From positions 1 to 9,864 of the forward strand of contig CAVKMX010000084.1 in NCBI GenBank assembly GCA_963657295.1: 9,864 nt of DNA, written 5' to 3'. Below are positions 6,580-9,864 of this stretch, piece by piece. The notes below the pieces were generated by a model. That model had not been told where the DNA came from and did no database searches. It saw nothing but the letters and a program-made list of their open reading frames with translations. The DNA comes from CAG-791 sp963657295 (GTDB lineage Bacteria > Bacillota > Clostridia > Lachnospirales > Lachnospiraceae). Both the position numbers and the translations under genes were made by a program. Numbering within the stretch: position 1 is the stretch's first letter; each line of letters starts with the position of its first letter.

Positions 6580-7470
6580 ATGAGCGGAGTAATGGAGATT
6601 ACAACCAAGGTCGGCTGTCCCCTGAACTGCAGGGCCTGTCCCCAGCAGCTGTTCGTTTCACGGTATACCGGCGGGGCGGGCATGCCGGAGGGGGCAGATG
6701 CGAAGGCCCGTCCGAGGATGATGACGATGGAGACCTTCCGGACCTGTGTGGACAAGCTCCCTTCGGATACCCAGATTGATTTCTCCGGCTTCGTGGAGCC
6801 GCAGCTGAATCCGGCCTTTGTGGACATGGTGCTCTATGCGCAGGCATCGGGACGGAGGGTGACCCTGTTCTCCACGCTGGTCGGCATGACGAGGGAGAGC
6901 TATGAGAGGATCCGGGAGGTTCCTTTTGTCAATATGGTTCTCCATATCCCGGATCGGGATCTGAATTCCCGGTTCGTCCTGTCACCGGAGTACCTGGAGC
7001 TGGCAGAGCTGGTGATCCGCGATGCCATGACGGGACGCTTTCACATTGACAAATATTCCTGCCATGGCCCCGTGCACCCGTGTCTTGCCAGGATCGTGGC
7101 GGAGAGCGGGATCTATGTCGATGACAACCTGCACGACCGCGCGGGCAATGTGGGAGAGGACGGGCTTCTCTCCCTGCAGCACAAGGGGAAGATCCGCTGC
7201 TCCTCCGGACCGGCACTGGACCGGAACGTGCTGATGCCGGACGGAACCGTCGTGCTGTGCGGCATGGACTTCGGAATGGAGCATGTTCTGGGGAATCTTC
7301 TGACCCAGGATTATGCAGAGATCATGGCTTCTCCGGTACTGACGAGGCTCCGCAGCTGCATGCAGTCGGAGAAGAACGGCAGCTGCATCTGCCGGCAATG
7401 TGTCATTGCGGAGAATGAGATCGAGCATTGGAAACGGCTGGCCCGCAGAGCGGTAAAGGGGCATCGGTAG
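6580..7470 (+). CDS. Radical SAM protein with SPASM-like C-terminal cysteine cluster
   Basis: Cleaves S-adenosylmethionine to make a 5'-deoxyadenosyl radical; the substrate is unknown. Counting from ATG 6580, the CxxxCxxC iron-sulfur motif is Cys13, Cys17 and Cys20 within VGCPLNCRACPQ. DFSGFVEPQLNP (about 66-77) corresponds to the SAM-binding GGEP-type segment. The C-terminal part has Cys207, MPDGTVVLC (Cys227), a GNLL stretch, then Cys260 and SCICRQC (Cys269, 271, 274). This is the spacing of a SPASM/Twitch domain binding auxiliary clusters. Length is about 297 residues, compact for a SPASM protein. GAGG at 6570-6573 sits six bases before ATG 6580; ATG 6574 and ATG 6592 are also in frame. 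It lies between a GT10 and a polymerase gene, so a role in sugar dehydrogenation, epimerisation or rearrangement is more likely than peptide modification, but this is inference. Confidence 0.88.
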   Translation: MSGVMEITTKVGCPLNCRACPQQLFVSRYTGGAGMPEGADAKARPRMMTMETFRTCVDKLPSDTQIDFSGFVEPQLNPAFVDMVLYAQASGRRVTLFSTLVGMTRESYERIREVPFVNMVLHIPDRDLNSRFVLSPEYLELAELVIRDAMTGRFHIDKYSCHGPVHPCLARIVAESGIYVDDNLHDRAGNVGEDGLLSLQHKGKIRCSSGPALDRNVLMPDGTVVLCGMDFGMEHVLGNLLTQDYAEIMASPVLTRLRSCMQSEKNGSCICRQCVIAENEIEHWKRLARRAVKGHR

Positions 7471-7473
7471 AGT

Positions 7474-9210
7474 ATGGCGGTGAGAGTGGTGCCCGGCAGC
7501 GGGAATTCGTATGCAGAGCTGTCTGCGGGCGAGGGATGCTATCTGGTATTCCTCGCCGTTCTGTGCGGGCTGAAGGCCCTGGGCTTTTACGAGGGGCAGA
7601 GTGTCTTCACCATCGGAATGGTGATCGCGCTGGTCTGCCTTCTGCTGAAGATCGGAATGACACGGCATACGCCGGCGGAGTATGCCGTGATGGCGGTGCT
7701 GCTGGGAATGGGACTGCTCGTCTACCGGAATACCGGTGAGAAGAGCCTTCTCATCAATCTGGCGGTGCTGGCCGGCATGAAGGAGGTTTCCCTGAAAAGG
7801 GCATTCCGCGTTTTCTTCGCCGTGTGGGGCAGCTGCTATACTCTGCTGACCTTCCTGTCGTTAGTGGGTCTGCACAGCGACGTCCTGTATATGCACAACA
7901 AGCACGGACTCGGATATGTGATCTGTCATTCCATGGGATATGCACACTCCAATGTGCTGCACATCAATTACCTGTGCATCAGCGCGATGATCCTGTACCT
8001 TGTGAAGGATTCCTTCCGCAGAAGGCAGCAGCTGGTCCTGACGGCCCTGCTGGCGGTTCTGAATCTGTACGTGTTCCTGTATTCCATGAGCTTTACCGGC
8101 GTGGCGGCGGGCTTCCTGTTCTATGCGGTCTATGTGTGGCTCCTCCTGCGCGGGAGAGTCAGCGGGCTCCTGCGCAGCCTTTCGGTGCTGCTGGTGCCGG
8201 CGCTGGCGCTGTTCTTCCTCGCAGGGCCGATCCTGATCCGGGGGAAATGGTTTGATCTGATCAACAAGGCGCTGAACACCCGCTACAACCTGACGCGCTG
8301 GTTCCTCACGGAGCAGCCCATCACGGCCTTCGGGACGAGATTCCGGATCCCCAACTACCGGTATACGCTGGACTGCTCCTATGCCTATCTGTTCATGCAG
8401 CTGGGCGTCGTCCCGTTCGCAGTGCTCCTCCTTCTCTATGTGCTGACCATCCGTCGGCTGGCCATCGATCAGCGGAGGACGGAGCTGGCGATGATGATCG
8501 GCCTGTGTATCGCGGGCGGGACGGAGCCGTTTCTCTTCAACCTGTCGTTCAAGAATGTGACGCTCCTTTTCGTAGGAGAGTATCTGTTCCGGCTGCTGGG
8601 AGCACGGGAGAGGCACGGAGCAGACAGAGGAAGCGTGAGCGGGAAAGGTGGCATAGCCAGGGAGCAGGCCGCACCGGCGAAGCTCCGGCGGGAGTATGTG
8701 CTCCTGCCGAAATGGGCGGATCGTCCCGTGCCGCGCGCACTCCGGGTCTGTGACGGATTCTGCCGCGGACTGGCCGGGATTTATCACCGCTGGCAGGAGA
8801 AGGCAAGGGGCTATGGCCTGCTGTTCCTCTTGTGCTGCGCGGTCGGAATCGGCGCGGCGGCCCTCCTTCGCAGCCCGGTACACACCGTTTACATCGACAG
8901 CAGCGTGAACGAAGAGGAGGAGAGGACGCCGCAGTACATCACACCGGAGGAGCGGGAGCGCCTGACGAGGGGAGATGTCCTTATCTACGGATATGTGGAT
9001 GAAGCGGAGAAGATGTATCCCTACCATGGCTCGACGGCGGCCCTGGAGTACGTGCGGATCCTGATCAGCAGCGGACTGTGGTGCGGCATGGTATGCTGTG
9101 TGGGCTGCGGCTGGATACAAAGTGTCAGAACTGAAAGCGTCAGAGCTGAAAGTGCCAGAACTGAAAGTGTCAGAACTGAAAGTGCCGGAACTCAAAGTAC
9201 CAGAACCTAA
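7474..9210 (+). CDS. Wzy-like O-antigen/polysaccharide polymerase with C-terminal extension
   Basis: Polytopic membrane protein likely to polymerise repeat units on the outer face of the membrane. About ten hydrophobic helices span residues 14-390. The centre holds NKHGLGYVICHSMGYAHSNVLH, equivalent to the Wzy RNSLGFxHPN region. TAFGTRFRIPN...DCSYAYLFMQLG (about 286-312) matches the late Wzy loop and helix containing a conserved D-x-x-Y. After a hydrophilic Arg/Gly-rich linker (about 375-405) come two further helices (about 445-465 and 528-545). They bracket a probable extracytoplasmic segment of about 60 residues, YIDSSVNEEEERT...VLIYGYVDEAEKMYPYHG, which I do not recognise. Residues 550-578 are a repeat-encoded Ser/Arg/Thr/Glu tail. 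At 578 residues it is longer than the usual 400-450. ATG 7474 follows the radical SAM stop by three bases; its ribosome binding site is weak (AAAGGGG, 7454-7460), suggesting coupling. Confidence 0.82.
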   Translation: MAVRVVPGSGNSYAELSAGEGCYLVFLAVLCGLKALGFYEGQSVFTIGMVIALVCLLLKIGMTRHTPAEYAVMAVLLGMGLLVYRNTGEKSLLINLAVLAGMKEVSLKRAFRVFFAVWGSCYTLLTFLSLVGLHSDVLYMHNKHGLGYVICHSMGYAHSNVLHINYLCISAMILYLVKDSFRRRQQLVLTALLAVLNLYVFLYSMSFTGVAAGFLFYAVYVWLLLRGRVSGLLRSLSVLLVPALALFFLAGPILIRGKWFDLINKALNTRYNLTRWFLTEQPITAFGTRFRIPNYRYTLDCSYAYLFMQLGVVPFAVLLLLYVLTIRRLAIDQRRTELAMMIGLCIAGGTEPFLFNLSFKNVTLLFVGEYLFRLLGARERHGADRGSVSGKGGIAREQAAPAKLRREYVLLPKWADRPVPRALRVCDGFCRGLAGIYHRWQEKARGYGLLFLLCCAVGIGAAALLRSPVHTVYIDSSVNEEEERTPQYITPEERERLTRGDVLIYGYVDEAEKMYPYHGSTAALEYVRILISSGLWCGMVCCVGCGWIQSVRTESVRAESARTESVRTESAGTQSTRT

Positions 9211-9225
9211 AGTGTCAGAACCAAA
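9121..9225. repeat. Seven tandem 15-bp units across the polymerase stop codon
   Basis: The consensus AGTGTCAGAACTGAA encodes Ser-Val-Arg-Thr-Glu. Units start at 9121, 9136, 9151, 9166, 9181, 9196 and 9211. Units 1 and 4 are identical; the others differ at one to four bases. Five units and four codons of the sixth are translated. The fifth codon of unit 6 is TAA instead of GAA/CAA, ending the polymerase at 9210, and unit 7 lies beyond the stop. The period is a multiple of three, so copy-number changes preserve frame. There are no spacers, so this is not a CRISPR array. Confidence 0.95.
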
Positions 9226-9240
9226 AGAGGCAAAGGAGTG

Positions 9241-9249
9241 AGGAGGTGA
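9241..9249 (+). promoter_or_regulatory. Strong Shine-Dalgarno for the GT-C-type gene
   Basis: AGGAGGTGA is a near-perfect match to the 16S anti-Shine-Dalgarno sequence and sits five bases before ATG 9255. It is the strongest ribosome binding site in the window and makes this start secure. Confidence 0.88.
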
Positions 9250-9254
9250 ACAAA

Positions 9255-9864
9255 ATGGCTGTTTTATTGCTGCCGCTCAGCATGGCGGTGCTGTTTGGAA
9301 ATGTATTCCTGTGTCTGAAAAGATATGGGAGGACCTGCACAACCGATCTTCCGAAGGGTCGGGATCGGAAATCGTTCCTGCCGCAGGCCGCGGCGGCAAC
9401 AGCCTGCGGGTGGATCCTGCTGCTCTATGCAATGACAGAGTTATTATCCGCAGTCAGGAAATTGAATGCAGCATATCTGATCGGCGGCTGGACGCTTGTC
9501 TGCCTTCTGCTGGTGCTGAATCTGCTGCGGCAGTTAAAGCTGTCCCATCAGGAAAAGAGTGTTCAGCAGGCGGAGGCGAAGGCGGAAGGCAGAGAGACAG
9601 GAATACAGCAGCCGCACTGTGCCGGTGAGAGGGTCAGTCTGCTGGTGTCCTGGCTGCCAATCGGTGCAGCATTTCTGGTGTGCATTCTGTCGGGTTATCT
9701 TGCGTGGAGGACGGTTCCCTACAACTGGGATTCCATGGCATATCATCTGGCAAGAATTCCGCATTGGCTTCAGAACCGGTCTGTGGCACATTACGCAACG
9801 AACATTGATCGGCAGGTTTTCAGTCCGGCGCTGGCGGAATTTGCCATGCTGCATATCTATGCAC
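9255..9864 (+). CDS. GT-C-type integral membrane glycosyltransferase (3' truncated)
   Basis: The frame stays open from ATG 9255 to the window end, giving 203 visible residues of a protein likely over 500 long. Two N-terminal hydrophobic stretches (1-20 and about 50-91) are followed by a hydrophilic Gln/Glu/Ala-rich linker (about 93-125). A helix (about 127-149) comes next, then the first outside loop with YNWDSMAYHLARIPHW (155-170), QNRSVAHYATNIDRQ and FSPALAEFAMLH. That loop is typical of Gram-positive GT-C membrane proteins related to PMT/RgtA-type transferases, with Asp158 in the position of the catalytic acid. Such enzymes use polyprenyl-phosphate sugars and act outside the membrane. Its start is secured by the strong Shine-Dalgarno site. 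GC is visibly lower than in the preceding genes. The N-terminal helices and linker before the catalytic loop are an unusual leader, and the exact family is uncertain. Confidence 0.8.
   Translation, partial: MAVLLLPLSMAVLFGNVFLCLKRYGRTCTTDLPKGRDRKSFLPQAAAATACGWILLLYAMTELLSAVRKLNAAYLIGGWTLVCLLLVLNLLRQLKLSHQEKSVQQAEAKAEGRETGIQQPHCAGERVSLLVSWLPIGAAFLVCILSGYLAWRTVPYNWDSMAYHLARIPHWLQNRSVAHYATNIDRQVFSPALAEFAMLHIYA

Noticed and set aside
7861..9195. 444-codon open frame on the minus strand opposite the polymerase
   Set aside because: Its product is Gln/His/Arg/Pro-rich without domain character or membrane logic. It mirrors the biased codons of the clearly real membrane protein on the other strand, and the repeat region extends it artificially.
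9121..9225. Possible CRISPR-like array
   Set aside because: Units are 15 bp, directly abutting, without spacers, and mostly translated in frame; it is a minisatellite.
9311..9628. 105-codon + strand frame near the right edge
   Set aside because: It is a different frame from the gene starting at ATG 9255, which has a strong Shine-Dalgarno, helices and a conserved GT-C loop running to the window end.

Overview
The window is about 10 kb from the middle of a surface-polysaccharide (capsule, exopolysaccharide or cell-wall glycan) assembly locus. All recognisable genes lie on the + strand and are tightly packed. Gram-positive AGGAGG-type ribosome binding sites, high GC, mixed CGG/AGG arginine codons and the protein families suggest a high-GC member of the Clostridia, Lachnospiraceae-like. 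That assignment is inferred from style, not from a marker gene.

Layout. (1) 1-1329: the 3' part of a PglK/MsbA-type ABC flippase, a transmembrane domain fused to an ATPase, cut by the window edge. (2) 1330-1448: a 119-base gap with a short hairpin and three tandem 11-bp repeats. (3) 1449-2576: a multi-pass acyltransferase-3 enzyme, probably an O-acetyltransferase for the glycan. (4) 2667-4298: a large multi-pass membrane protein that looks like a divergent DUF2142 relative and carries an internal 16-bp tandem duplication. (5) 4295-5440: a family 2 glycosyltransferase, ATGA-overlapped with the previous gene. (6) 5442-6500: a family 10 (fucosyltransferase-type) glycosyltransferase. (7) 6580-7470: a radical SAM protein with a SPASM-like C-terminal cysteine cluster. 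(8) 7474-9210: a Wzy-like polymerase with an extra C-terminal two-helix module and a 15-bp-repeat-encoded tail. (9) 9255-end: the 5' part of a GT-C-type membrane glycosyltransferase, cut by the window edge.

How they may work together (inference): soluble GT2 and GT10 enzymes build a lipid-linked repeat unit on the cytoplasmic face, perhaps with a radical-SAM-modified sugar. The ABC flippase moves it outward and the Wzy-like protein polymerises it. The acyltransferase and GT-C/DUF2142-type membrane proteins decorate it. No initiating phosphoglycosyl transferase, nucleotide-sugar synthesis gene or chain-length regulator is in the window, so the locus should extend on both sides.

The least ordinary parts are the radical SAM gene in a glycan operon, the pairing of a PglK-type flippase with a Wzy-like polymerase, the polymerase tail whose stop codon was apparently created inside a minisatellite unit, and the frame-breaking 16-bp duplication inside the DUF2142-like gene. 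I found no RNA genes, CRISPR array, insertion sequence, convincing promoter or intrinsic terminator.
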